64,000 bases of DNA from Microvirga ossetica (GCF_002741015.1 NZ_CP016618.1:124001-188000); one strand, 5' to 3'; counted from the first letter of the stretch, positions 1-10,581 are shown. Notes: generated by a model from the letters alone, not told the origin. A program made the numbers and translations.

Positions 1-2
1 CT

Positions 3-1522
<1,520 letters not shown>

Positions 1523-1595
1523 GCGGCAGAAGTGGGGAATTTTACTTCGGCGCTTCTGGGGATGATTCACACGGCATTGACAGCGGCTCTGGGCC

Positions 1596-1700
1596 AGGTT
1601 GAAGGAGTGGCGTGCTGTTGCGACCCGCTACGAGAAGACGGCCTCGTCCTTCATGGGCATACTCTGCCTCGCCGCTACTCTCGACTGGCTCAAGAACTAA
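1596..1700 (+). pseudogene. IS5-family transposase, C-terminal remnant
   Basis: 35 codons reading RLKEWRAVATRYEKT and on to DWLKN and a stop match the usual C-terminus of IS5-family (IS427-group) transposases. The rest of the gene is missing, apparently cut off by the IS21 element whose end lies about 14 bp upstream. Confidence 0.6.
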
Positions 1701-1790
1701 CAGACCCTAACAATCTCGCAGGTTTTGTCGCAAACATTTTGATTCAGAGTTTCAGCTACGGTGACTGCGATCACAGCGGCGGAGACAGGG

Positions 1791-1841
1791 ATGTTCAAAG
1801 GCAGGCATTTTGATCGCACGGTAATCCTGCTCTGCATCCGG
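1791..1841 (+). pseudogene. IS6-family transposase, N-terminal remnant
   Basis: About 17 codons (MFKGRHFDRTVILLCIR) match the conserved start of IS6-family transposases. The similarity then stops. It lies directly before a different decayed IS6-type transposase, so two IS6 relatives have been joined here. Confidence 0.5.
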
Positions 1842-1917
1842 ATAAGGCGCCAGTGGATCGGCTGGCACTTTCACGGGAAGCAAGTGACGAGCCAGGTCGC
1901 TGCGCGGTAGGGTAGGG

Positions 1918-2505
1918 ATGCAGCCCGTGTCCTATCGCCGGAATCAAATTCCCGCCCGAGGTCATTCGGCACGCCGTATGGCTTTATCTGCGGTTCACCC
2001 TCAGCTACCGGGATGTGGAGGAACCCTGGCCGAACGTGGCTTGGAGATCTCCTATGAGACGATCCGGCGATGGGTGCTCAAGTTCGGCCCGACCTTCGCC
2101 CGTAAGCTGCGCCAGCCTGCAACCTCGGCCGAGCGATCAGTGGCACCTGGACGAGATGGTGATCTCGATTCAAGGCAGGCGCATGTACCTGTGGCGAGCC
2201 GTCGATAGCGAAGGTGAAGTCCTGGACGTCCTCGTGCAACCACGCAGAGACAAGGTTGCCGCGCTGAGGCTGATGTGAAAGCTGTTGAAGAAGCAGGGCT
2301 TGCTCCGCGCGTGCTCGTGAGCGACAAGCTGCCGTCCTATGGAGCGGCCCGAAGGGAGCTGGGTCACTCGGCTTGCCATGAGCAGTGACGGAGGAAGAAC
2401 AACAGGGCGGAGAATTCACACCAGGTGATCAGACGACGGGAACGGAAGATGCACTGCTTCAAGTCGGCTGGATCGGCTCAGCGCTTTCCCGCCGTTCACT
2501 CCGCC
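1918..2505 (+). pseudogene. IS6-family transposase pseudogene
   Basis: Pieces of one IS6 transposase are spread over three frames: YETIRRWVLKFGPTFARKLR, then DQWHLDEMVISIQGRRMYLW (a DDE catalytic segment) in another frame, then APRVLVSDKLPSYGAA, then RRRERKM and FKSAGSAQRF. Several indels and an in-frame stop near 2276 make it inactive. It is clearly diverged from the intact IS6 copy at 44.4 kb, though the motifs are the same. Confidence 0.8.
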
Positions 2506-2722
2506 AGGGCGCTGGGGGTGTCTGAGCACACCGCACCGGGTGATACGCTACGCACCCGACAGCACTATTGTGAAACAGCTAAGTTTAGAATCCTGATCAC
2601 AGTTCATAGAAGCTCACCCGTCCGGAGAGGGATGTTCCTCCGCTCAAGCTGACATGGTCGAGCCATATTGCTCCGTTGTGCTGTCCCAGTAGTGCACGTG
2701 ATACTTTTCATGAGAGGGCCTG

Positions 2723-3496
2723 ATGGCTTACATCAACTGGGAGCGAACGTTTCCTGTCGACCCAGCGACAGGCGAGGTCTTGCCGATAGGCACGGAGGAT
2801 GCCTTGGAACTTCCAACCTATGGAAACTACGGGGGTGGAGGTTATTCTGCTGGCGAATTTGGAGGGCAGCTTCTCACGACGTCTTCGGGGAGGCCGCTCA
2901 GTCAAACCCGTCTTACGAAATTAGGATCTGAGTCTGAGGACCCGCTAGACCGCCTAGACTACCTCTTCTACAAGCACGATGTGGCATCCAACGATGTTGG
3001 GGAAGCCTACACCCGAGGACAGGCGAAAGCGGACGCATCCTTGGTCAAATCACTTATTAAGCTCGATGCCAGTTATGATCCTGAAGCCAGTCTCTATGCT
3101 GGGGGCTCAACCTTCGCGATGATTGGACGGCTTGCTATCAATGATAAGCTGCATTTCCTCCCACCCAAGGTGCTGATTACCGCAGTTGAGGATGCTGTTG
3201 GCGACATCCAGTATGGGCTTGAGAACCTGCCCCAGCAGGAACTCGTCGCAGCACTCGGGACCCTATTCGAGCCGACTTCCGAAACGGGCGTGTTTGCGTT
3301 CGACTTTGAGGTTGAGACTACGTCCACTGGGCAGGAGTTTATTGAGTACATTGCATTGACCGTCTTGAATGATGCTATTGATTTCGATGAGATAGACGAC
3401 GCTCCACTTGACACCGGATTCCCGGTGAGTGGCGTAAGCGAGTACCGGCTCACGTTCGAAGTGGCTACCCGTGACCTGGATTTTCTGTCGGTGTAG
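2723..3496 (+). CDS. Hypothetical protein with phospholipase A2-like motifs
   Basis: 257 aa, acidic, with no signal peptide and no membrane segment. The start ATG is preceded by GAGAGGG. Residues 33-45 (YGNYGGGGYSAGE) resemble the glycine-rich calcium loop of phospholipase A2. Residues 73-86 (DPLDRLDYLFYKHD) resemble the PLA2 active-site helix with its His-Asp pair, and Asp104 in KADASLVKSL lies where parvoviral PLA2 domains have an AD-x-x-F segment. No cysteines are present, as in viral or bacterial disulfide-free versions. An insertion of about 28 residues separates loop and helix. The C-terminal half (after 140) is unrecognised. The gene sits alone among IS remnants, suggesting a transferred toxin- or effector-like gene. 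The lipase function is an inference from motifs only. Confidence 0.6.
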   Translation: MAYINWERTFPVDPATGEVLPIGTEDALELPTYGNYGGGGYSAGEFGGQLLTTSSGRPLSQTRLTKLGSESEDPLDRLDYLFYKHDVASNDVGEAYTRGQAKADASLVKSLIKLDASYDPEASLYAGGSTFAMIGRLAINDKLHFLPPKVLITAVEDAVGDIQYGLENLPQQELVAALGTLFEPTSETGVFAFDFEVETTSTGQEFIEYIALTVLNDAIDFDEIDDAPLDTGFPVSGVSEYRLTFEVATRDLDFLSV

Positions 3497-3499
3497 CGC

Positions 3500-3889
3500 G
3501 TGGGTCAGTGACGATAACCCCTCTCGGACGGCGACGAGAACTTCCGGGAGGGGCCGCGACCAACCAACCACTTTCCGCGCCTCACCATTTGCCAGTCCAT
3601 CCACCCGCTCATTCTCAGGATGACCGGCGTGATCCTTCGCCCATATCCAGTTCATCTCTCGGCCAGCTATCAGGGCATCCATCTGCATCCAAAGATCCTG
3701 ATTCATGACCGACTTACCGTCAGCCTTGCGCCAATCCATGGCCTTCCACCCACGGAGCCACTCCGTCGCACCCTTGATCACGTACTGGCTGTCGCTGTGG
3801 ATCACAATGGGGAGTTCCTGAGGGACAGCTTCAAGCGCCTTGATGGCTGCCGTCATCTCCATCTTGTTGTTGGTTGTGGTTCGGCCCTG
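3500..3889 (-). pseudogene. rnhA: Ribonuclease HI fragment (5' truncated)
   Basis: The minus strand encodes TTTNNKMEMTAAIKALEAVP, HSDSQYVIKGATEWLRGWK and HAGHPENERVD, all hallmark RNase HI segments carrying the Glu, Asp and His active-site residues of the middle and C-terminal parts. The first 40 or so residues, including the first catalytic Asp, are missing: a TGA stop stands about ten codons upstream of the homology and the sequence before it is unrelated. Downstream the frame runs on antisense into the 2723-3496 gene, which is not RNase H-like. RNase HI degrades RNA in RNA-DNA hybrids; this copy should be inactive. Confidence 0.75.
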
Positions 3890-4135
3890 GTTGCGCTGGG
3901 TTCAAGTTCCCGTGACAAAGCCAATGCCTTTGCCATCCCGTTAGGCAGCAATTGCACCTTGCGGTTCAACTCGATCATCTCCGGCATCGTGAAGCCGGAG
4001 GGGCGCAACAGTGCCTGCGGCCGATCCAAGGCACTGTCCCTCCGGATTGGGAACGTTGAGCACAGCCATACGGTTGTTTAATCAATGGGCGGACTGCCTG
4101 AGCAGAACCACGCCCGCGGAGCAGGAGGAAGTGTC

Positions 4136-4321
4136 ATGGACCACAGATTCCAGATCGGCCAGCTTGTGCGGCCGCGCGAGAAGCTTCTCGAGAATGCCGG
4201 GATCTACGAGATCTTGCGCCAGCTTCCGAGTGGACCGGATGGCGAGCCGCTCTACCGCATCAAAGCCGCAAGCGGACCGGTTCAGCGCATTGTGCGCGAA
4301 GCTGACCTCCTGCCGGCCTGA
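4136..4321 (+). CDS. Small conserved hypothetical protein
   Basis: 61 aa (MDHRFQIGQLVRPREKL onward). The ATG at 4136 is preceded by an excellent ribosome site, GGAGGAAG, which decides this start over the in-frame ATG 51 bases upstream. The protein is small, basic and soluble, and looks like the short SH3-like or KOW-like proteins common in Rhizobiales (VRPREK... YEILRQLP... YRIKAASGP... VREADLLP). The function is unknown. It stands alone between an RNase H remnant and an IS5. Confidence 0.7.
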   Translation: MDHRFQIGQLVRPREKLLENAGIYEILRQLPSGPDGEPLYRIKAASGPVQRIVREADLLPA

Positions 4322-4709
4322 GGCTCCTCAAGGGTGGCGGGTTGAACAAGCTTTGCCTGTGAATCAGCTTGGAAACGGCGATCCGTATCAGAACGAGCGC
4401 AATCTGTTGGTGCTGCGGACCAACCGCCAGCACCAGAGGGGTTACAGCCGACGGCGGTCGTGACCCTCCTGGTCTGAGCAAAAACCGAACGCTCCTCAGA
4501 CGTTGAGGCCGAGCCGGTGACCAAGTCTGTGTTCCAGGCCAGAATTACAGCCAAGCGGCCAAACCTGCCTCAGATCCGATGGTCTGGCGCCACAGCAGGT
4601 AGCTCAGATCCCGGCTCAATGGTCCTCATGCTCGGTGAAGCCGAAGCTGGCTGAGGATCGGTTTGTCCGGATGCCAGACGTTTCTCCAAGGCAGCAACTT
4701 GCCGTGACC
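4322..4709 (+). other. Intergenic region, nothing recognised
   Basis: 388 bases up to the left end of the IS5 element. Short open frames exist on both strands, but none has a convincing start, family motif or partner, and no clear repeat or hairpin terminator was seen. Confidence 0.5.
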
Positions 4710-5812
4710 GTGTTGCATGGATCAGTTGGTGAACGCACTGAGCCCACCCCCTGTCTGTAGTTTAGGCGATGCGGACGGACGTCGGGCATCCGAGCTCAAG
4801 CATGCGGTTCAAGGCATGAATGGCAATGGAAATTTCGGTCGTGCGACGCCGGTCCGTCCGCGAACGCAGTGCATCTCCGATCACTCGTTTGAAGCGGCTG
4901 ATGGAGGCCTCCACCAAAGCCCGACGCGTGTACCCGGACCTCGTCTGCCAGCCCGTGCGTCCATGCTCCGCGATGCTTCGGAGATGCCGATCGCGCTGGG
5001 TCGGAGTGCTCTCCGCCGTCTCAGTCGGCACTGCCGTTGATCGTGGCGGAACGATCACGTCAGCATCGGGATAGCGCTTGGCGATAGTGTCGTAGATGCC
5101 AGTCTGATCGTAGGCACCATCGCCGATGAACGAAGCGAGTGGATCTGGGATCTGGTCGAGCAAGGGCTCGACCTGCGAGCCGTCATCGACCTCGCTGGTC
5201 GTCAATTCCGCCGCGAGGATCTGCCCGGTCTCAGTGTCGACGCCGATGTGCAACTTTCGCCAGGAGCGGCGTCTCCGGGTGCCATGCTTCTCGATTAGCC
5301 ACTCGCCGGGTCCGCATAAGCGAAGTCCTGTGCTGTCGACCAGTAGGTGAACAGGCCCTGCGGAGAGCGGGCATGGTTCTGGAACCTCCAGGGTCTCGGC
5401 GCGGCGGCTCAGGATTGAATGATCCGGGACAGCGAGATCAAGACCGAGCAGCCTGAGAATCTAGCCGATCAGACCCTCCGTCCGACGCAGCGCCAGCCGG
5501 AACACCGCCCGGAGCGTCAGGGCTGTCTTGATCGCCAGGGCAGAATAGTGGGGCTGACCGCCGCGTGTCGTCCGAGGCTCAGCCCGCCAGGCTGCAATGG
5601 CTTCCTCGGTGAACCAGACCGTGAGACTGCCCCGCTGACGCAAGCTGGCGTCGTACTCGGCCCAGTTTGTCACCCGGTGCCGCTGCCTGGGGATACGATG
5701 ACGGCGAGCGGCATTGGCTTTGAATGGCACGGTAGAAATCTTTGGTCAGAAGCCGAACAGGCCTCTACGCTACCCGGCTGCGGTTACCAATTCGCTCATC
5801 CGTGCAACAAGC
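4710..5812 (-). mobile_element. IS5-family insertion sequence
   Basis: Imperfect inverted ends flank the transposase. On the left, bases 4710-4735 contain GTTGCATGGATCAG and TTGGTGAACGCA. On the right, the complement of 5783-5811 contains GTTGCACGGATGAGCG and TTGGTAACCGCAG. The element interrupts the 5' portion of a group II intron reverse transcriptase, whose reading stops at the right end. Boundaries are good to a few bases. Confidence 0.7.
4762..5730 (-). pseudogene. IS5-family transposase with one in-frame amber stop
   Basis: A single frame runs 322 codons from ATG 5730 to the stop at 4762, broken only by TAG at 5461-5463, between TEGLIG and ILRLLGLDL. The N-terminal part has the DUF4096-like start (NWAEYDASLRQRGSLTVWF). 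The catalytic part has LLVDSTGLRL and GDGAYDQTG, and near the C-terminus RRALVEASISRFKRVIGD, giving the DDE residues. TCG to TAG is the likely mutation. The element has inverted ends, so it could still move if the amber codon is suppressed or if another copy supplies transposase. Confidence 0.85.
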
Positions 5813-6471
5813 CTCTGGAGCACCCGCATTGGCGCGGGCCAGCCCGTAGGCGTGACGGAGAATGTCGTCGCGGCAGATCTTGTCGTAGAGCCCATAGAAG
5901 CGGAAAGCGGGCTGCGCCTTCGCCTTGCAATAGAGCTTTCTCTGAAGGATCCGGGTCTTCTCAGGTGTTGCTAGACTCATCGTCAATCACCCTCCCCTCA
6001 CCATCGTCGAAAGCGCACCAGAAGTCAGGGTCCTTTGCTCCGCCGGCGTTACCCGGCCTCAGCGCTCGTATGACCCTGTCCGACTCCCGCCCTGGCCGGC
6101 GTCTTACAACACCGTTGAGGCCGCTACCCTCGCACAGAACGGGTCTCCCCCGATGACCCGCATCACCCTTCCGACGTGCCGTGCCCACGACCCCGGCGGA
6201 TCGAGCGGGTGCATGTGTCGATTGCTTCCCCGCTCGCACGGCCTTCCCCAAATGGCAGGAGGGTCGGCATCCGCATTGTCACGCTCATAGCCTGCTCAGG
6301 CTTCACTCACGTGACGGCCCACCGGATTGCTCAGCCGCCTTACAGCGACCTTTGTCACGAGGCTCCGGCCCGTCCGGTTGCCCGGCCGAACCGCTCGTCA
6401 GCGACCAGATCAATCGACAACTCTCTGGGTGGAATCTTCCTCCACTGGTGATCCGCGCCTTCGGGGCGCAC
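5813..6471 (-). mobile_element. Group II intron, 5' portion only
   Basis: On the minus strand the sequence GTGCGCCCC starting at 6471 fits the GTGYG consensus of group II intron 5' ends. About 490 bases later a maturase/reverse transcriptase gene starts, the usual distance for an ORF in domain IV. The intervening stretch is GC-rich with many short potential stems and no gene, as expected for domains I-III. The 3' part is absent: the IS5 element joins directly. The 5' boundary is inferred from the consensus only. Confidence 0.6.
5821..5980 (-). pseudogene. ltrA: Group II intron reverse transcriptase/maturase, N-terminal fragment
   Basis: MSLATPEKTRILQRKLYCKA, AFRFYGLYDKICRDDIL and AYGLARANAGAP are the conserved N-terminal segments of group II intron-encoded proteins. 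Intact proteins are about 400-600 aa; here about 50 codons remain before the IS5 end. The expected next words (GVDG...) are missing. Inactive. Confidence 0.8.
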
Positions 6472-6666
6472 TGCCAGGAACTGACCTTCGGCACCGCTAG
6501 CAAGAATGATCGGGAAAGCAAGCGCACGCTGAAGGCCTGGACTCCACGGCCAACTCCGCGTCGGCCTGATATGAGACTTCCCAATCCAATTGGTGCCAAG
6601 TTCGAATAGCTCGCCCAAGCGGTGAGCCCAGCTGGAAGGCTTCTTCCCTATCAGAACCAATCCGTC

Positions 6667-7707
6667 TCAATGTCGCCGACGGTTCTTGATGTAGCGGTCG
6701 AACGCGACCGCGCTGATGATGATGAGTCCGATGATGACCTGCTGGATATACGACGAGACGTTGTTGAGAACGAGCCCGTTGACGAGAACCCCGATCAGCG
6801 TCGCGCCGATGACGGTCCCAGCAATTGTCCCCGCGCCACCGAACAGGCTCGTTCCGCCAATTACCACGGACGCGATCACCGTCAGCTCATAGCCCTGCCC
6901 CGCTACCGCCTCCGCAGAGTTGAGGCGGGCATTGAGAACAAACCCGGCGAGGCCTGCGAAAAAACCAACTATCACGTAGACCGAGAGAATGATGCGGCTG
7001 ACCAAGATGCCGGACAGTCTTGCTGCTTCCATGTTGCCGCCGACAGCATAGACGTTTCGCCCGTAGCGGGTGTGGCGCAGCACCACGTGGCAGATGAGAG
7101 CGCATAACAGGAAGAGAATTACCGGCACGGGCACCGGCCCGATCATCCCCTGCCCCCACCAGCGGAAATCAGCGTCGAAGCCGGAGATCGGACCACCTCC
7201 AGAAAACCAGAGCGTCAGACCGCGAAAAGCAGATAGGCCTCCCAGGGTCACGACGAAGGGCGGGACCTTCAGGCGCGTGATCGTAAAGCCTTGGATGAAG
7301 CCGCACAGCACACCGATACCCACAGCCGTGAGCAGCGAGGCGAACCATCCGTAGCCAGTGACCTCATCGGAATCCAGCGAGAGAGAATTGCCTGTCGAGC
7401 CCTTAGCGACAGCGGCAGCCACAATTGCGGAGAGCGCCAGCACCGAGCCGACGGAGAGGTCGATTCCCGCAGTTAGGATCACGAACGTCATTCCCAGCGC
7501 AATGAGGCCCGTAATCGAAATCTGGCGCATCACATTGAAGAGGTTCGTGGGGTCCAGGAATCGGGGCTCTAAAGTCGCGAATACGGCCATCATCAGAAGG
7601 AGGAAGATGAGAGGGGCAAACCGGCTGAGCAGTTCCCAGGGAGACCGCTCCTTCCGGATCGGCGCTGCAGAGTTTACCTCAAAGGCCTGAGCCATCCTAC
7701 TCTCCAT
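6667..7707 (-). CDS. Sugar ABC transporter permease (RbsC-like)
   Basis: 346 aa, highly hydrophobic, with about eight or more membrane segments. It belongs to the BPD_transp_2 family of permeases for ribose, xylose or galactose: ITGLIALGMTFVILTAGIDLSVGS lies near residues 50-70 and the conserved G-x-x-L-F-G-G-A-G-T loop (ASVVIGGTSLFGGAGT) near residue 280. The N-terminal 25 residues are cytoplasmic. It is the last gene of a minus-strand operon after the ATPase (12-bp gap) and the binding protein, and forms the membrane pore of an inner-membrane importer. The substrate cannot be told from the sequence. Confidence 0.92.
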   Translation of the reverse strand: MESRMAQAFEVNSAAPIRKERSPWELLSRFAPLIFLLLMMAVFATLEPRFLDPTNLFNVMRQISITGLIALGMTFVILTAGIDLSVGSVLALSAIVAAAVAKGSTGNSLSLDSDEVTGYGWFASLLTAVGIGVLCGFIQGFTITRLKVPPFVVTLGGLSAFRGLTLWFSGGGPISGFDADFRWWGQGMIGPVPVPVILFLLCALICHVVLRHTRYGRNVYAVGGNMEAARLSGILVSRIILSVYVIVGFFAGLAGFVLNARLNSAEAVAGQGYELTVIASVVIGGTSLFGGAGTIAGTVIGATLIGVLVNGLVLNNVSSYIQQVIIGLIIISAVAFDRYIKNRRRH

Positions 7708-7719
7708 GAATCCATGCTC

Positions 7720-9285
7720 TCAACCGGGTGCCTGATCACGGTGGACCAAGGGTTGGTCGAGTGTCATCAGGGTCATCAGCCGCTCTTGCGTCGCCTCGTC
7801 GGCCCGGATCTCCCCTGTGATCCGCCCTTCCCGCATCGTGACGATCCGGTCGGAGATGGCGAGTATCTCAGGCAATTCAGACGAGATGACCACGATGGCG
7901 ATGCCGTTGGCGGCCAGCCTATCCAGAAGCTCGTGTACCTCTGCCTTCGCCGCAACATCGATACCTCGTGTTGGCTCGTCGACAAGGAGCACCTTGGGCT
8001 TCACTGAAAGCCAGCGTGCCAGCACGACCTTCTGCTGGTTGCCGCCCGACAAATTCGAGATGGGCTGCTCCGGGCTCCTCATGCGAATGTTCATCGAACC
8101 GCGGAACTGTTGCAGGGCCGCCTGCTCCTTGCGTTCATCGACAAAGATACCCGCACGCAGGAAATGGCCCAGGGACGCAATGGAAAAATTGCTTCTGATG
8201 GCCTGCTGCAGAAAAAGCGCCTGCTGCTTGCGATCCTCTGGCACGAGTCCGATTCCAAGACGGATGGCATCGCTTGGGGAGCGGATCTTGACAGGTTCCC
8301 CGTCTATTGCGATTGTCCCTGCGGCAGGCGGATCTGCGCCGAAGATCGCTCGCGCCATTTCCGTTCGCCCTGATCCGACCAAACCTGCAACGCCTAGAAT
8401 CTCTCCCGCGCGCACATCGAGATCGACGTCTCGCAGCTTGATCGCCTGTGCCCGCGCGGCCTCGGTGCACAGTCCTCGAACGCTCAGGCGGACGGCCCCG
8501 CCCGCATGCCTTGTCGCTGGACGCCTGTAGAGCTCTGACGCCGCACGCCCGACCATGAGCTCGATCACGGCGGCCGTTGTGAGATCCTTGCGATCTCGTG
8601 TGGCAGCGAGCTTTCCGTCACGCAGGATCGTGAACCTATCGCAGACCGTCATCGCCTCTTCGAGACGATGGGTCACAAACATGATAGACACGCCCTCTTG
8701 GCGCAAGGCCCTCATGATCCCGAGAAGGCGCTTGACCTCCGCCTCCGACAGCGCAGAGGTCGGCTCGTCCATGATGATGAGCCGGGCTTTGATCGAGAGC
8801 CCGCGGGCAATCTCGACCAACTGCTGCTCGGCTACGGAGAGTTCCGCGACCGGAATATCAGGGTCGATGTCCAGCCCCACCCGTCTGGTAATAGCCTGCG
8901 CCTCGATCCGCATTCGCTTCCAATCGACCAGGCCTCCCAGCCGCAGCGGCTCGCGGCGGATGAAGATATTCTCCGCGACGCTCAGTTGTGGAATGAGGTT
9001 CAGTTCTTGATAGATTGTCACGATGCCAGCATCCTGGGCAGCCTGCGGGGTCGGGACGGCGATCTCCCGCCCATCCCATAGAATGCTTCCGGCATCGGGA
9101 GCCTGAGCGCCCGAGATGATTCTCAGGAGCGTGGACTTACCCGCACCATTCTCGCCCAGTAGGCCATGGACTTCACCATAGGCTACTGAGAGCGACACCC
9201 CATCGAGCGCGGTGACGCCCGGAAATCGTTTCGTGACATCGCGGATCCGAAGAAGAGGCGAGAAGTCATCCATGGCGGAGTTCAC
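7720..9285 (-). CDS. Sugar ABC transporter ATP-binding protein (RbsA/MglA-like)
   Basis: 521 aa with two tandem ABC domains, as in RbsA, MglA and XylG. Domain 1 has Walker A GENGAGKST (about residue 41), a signature LSVAEQQLVEIARGL and Walker B LIIMDEPTSAL. Domain 2 has a degenerate Walker A, GLVGSGRTE, typical of this subfamily, then LSGGNQQKVVLARWL and VLLVDEPTRGIDV. It energises the import of a monosaccharide together with the adjacent permease and the periplasmic protein encoded just upstream (42-bp gap). Confidence 0.95.
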   Translation of the reverse strand: MNSAMDDFSPLLRIRDVTKRFPGVTALDGVSLSVAYGEVHGLLGENGAGKSTLLRIISGAQAPDAGSILWDGREIAVPTPQAAQDAGIVTIYQELNLIPQLSVAENIFIRREPLRLGGLVDWKRMRIEAQAITRRVGLDIDPDIPVAELSVAEQQLVEIARGLSIKARLIIMDEPTSALSEAEVKRLLGIMRALRQEGVSIMFVTHRLEEAMTVCDRFTILRDGKLAATRDRKDLTTAAVIELMVGRAASELYRRPATRHAGGAVRLSVRGLCTEAARAQAIKLRDVDLDVRAGEILGVAGLVGSGRTEMARAIFGADPPAAGTIAIDGEPVKIRSPSDAIRLGIGLVPEDRKQQALFLQQAIRSNFSIASLGHFLRAGIFVDERKEQAALQQFRGSMNIRMRSPEQPISNLSGGNQQKVVLARWLSVKPKVLLVDEPTRGIDVAAKAEVHELLDRLAANGIAIVVISSELPEILAISDRIVTMREGRITGEIRADEATQERLMTLMTLDQPLVHRDQAPG

Positions 9286-9327
9286 ACGGAAGTCGGCCGG
9301 TCTGGCTTGGAACCAGCCCGGCCACCG

Positions 9328-10296
9328 CTACGACACTTCCGAGATGCGTTCCGCCTTGTTGACGTTCTCTTTGGTGATCGCCACCGGCGTGATGAGCTTC
9401 ACTTGCGTGTCCGGCTTCTTGCTGTCACGCGCGTAGGAGACCGCGATCCTCATCGCCTCGCGGCTCTGCTCGCCGGGGAACTGTTCAATCGTGGCGGCCA
9501 TCTGCCCGGCGCGGATCGCCTTTAAAGCTTCGGGCAGAGCATCAAAGCCGTAGATGGCAATGCCGCTGAGATTGCGGGCCTTGACAGCCTCCATCGCGCC
9601 CAGCGCCATATCATCGTTGGCGCAGACGATCACGTCCGGCTTGCCCTTACCAGCAAGGCCTGCCTCCGTCACTGAAAGCCCTTCCGCCCGAGCGAAATTG
9701 GCCGTCTGCTCAAAGACGATCTGATACTTGTCCTTTGCCTTGTCGAGGACGTTGTGCAGGCCCTTGTTGCGGTCGATGGCAGGTCCAGCACCAGGTTGTC
9801 CCTGCAAGTGGAAGATCTTAGCCCCATTGGGAAACGCTCTCATGATAGCTTCGGCCTGAGCTTCACCGCCCTTCACGTTGTCGGCGCCCACATGGGCGAG
9901 GATGCCGGACACGCCACGAACCTGACGGTCGATGGTTACCACAGGAATGCCAGCCTTCACCGCCTGTTCGAGGGCGGGCGCCATTGCGTTCACCTCCAGG
10001 GGCGAAATGACGATCGCATTGACCTTCTGAGTGATAGCAGCCTCGACATCGGCGGTCTGCTTGGGGACCGAGTTCTGTCCATCAGTCTCGATTAGTCGGA
10101 TGTCGCCAAGCGACTTCGCCTCCGCCTGCAACTGGCGCTGCATGTGGACGAAGAACGGGAAGGATAGGCTTGGAAGAGATGTCGCGATTACAAGCGATTT
10201 CGCCTGAGCGAAGGCAATCCGCCCTCCAGCGGCGGCCCCGAGGACAAGACTGGCGGTAGAAGTCACAAAGTTTCGCCGAGTCAACAGAATGGACAT
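9328..10296 (-). CDS. Periplasmic sugar-binding protein (RbsB-like)
   Basis: 322 aa. The N-terminus MSILLTRRNFVTSTASLVLG has a twin-arginine-like or strong Sec signal with a likely cleavage after IAFAQA. The rest is a type I periplasmic binding fold (Peripla_BP_4): ITQKVNAIVISPLEVNA, GIPVVTIDRQV, and PDVIVCANDDMALGAMEAVK are characteristic. The start has GGAGGAAGAGG just upstream. It is the first gene of the three-gene importer operon. No catabolic enzyme or regulator is adjacent, so the ligand is unknown; ribose- or xylose-like sugars are the best guess. Confidence 0.93.
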   Translation of the reverse strand: MSILLTRRNFVTSTASLVLGAAAGGRIAFAQAKSLVIATSLPSLSFPFFVHMQRQLQAEAKSLGDIRLIETDGQNSVPKQTADVEAAITQKVNAIVISPLEVNAMAPALEQAVKAGIPVVTIDRQVRGVSGILAHVGADNVKGGEAQAEAIMRAFPNGAKIFHLQGQPGAGPAIDRNKGLHNVLDKAKDKYQIVFEQTANFARAEGLSVTEAGLAGKGKPDVIVCANDDMALGAMEAVKARNLSGIAIYGFDALPEALKAIRAGQMAATIEQFPGEQSREAMRIAVSYARDSKKPDTQVKLITPVAITKENVNKAERISEVS

Positions 10297-10324
10297 GCCT
10301 CTTCCTCCCGTGAGCTTGGCCTTG

Positions 10325-10432
10325 TGGCCAATTTTGCCGACTATAACGCCAACTGAGAGTTCGCCCCAGACTATAAAGAGTCTGGCCGACGAACCGACGA
10401 ATAAAAAGGTATAATTTTGGGAGAATTGGCCA
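10325..10432 (-). promoter_or_regulatory. Candidate control region of the first sugar importer
   Basis: Upstream of the binding-protein gene, TGGCCAATT (10325-10333) is repeated inverted as AATTGGCCA (10424-10432). Between them lies a hairpin-like dyad, CAGACT (10367-10372) with AGTCTG (10379-10384), and the word GACTATAA occurs twice. This looks like an operator-bearing promoter region; the binding factor is not encoded nearby. Confidence 0.4.
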
Positions 10433-10481
10433 GCCCGCTTATCTAGATTAGCGATAGTCAGGGCTCGGATGGATACCGCCT

Positions 10482-10529
10482 GTGACGTGAGCCCTGCGAA
10501 TTCCTCCAGATGAGGTTAGAGTCCGTCCA
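10482..10529 (-). repeat. IS3-type element terminus, copy 1
   Basis: This 48-base stretch is about 85 percent identical to 51490-51537. It lies about 50 bases beyond the stop of an IS3-like transposase remnant, the right place for the element's 3' end (the minus strand ends in GGGCTCACGTCA). No left end was found nearby. Confidence 0.5.
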
Positions 10530-10581
10530 ACGCTGCGCTGAGCCCCTTGCTTGGACCACCCGAGGCTAGAGTTTTCCGTCC

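Noticed and set aside
3263..3499. C-terminal extension of the RNase H frame
   Set aside because: Reads antisense through the PLA2-like gene and does not resemble any RNase H tail.
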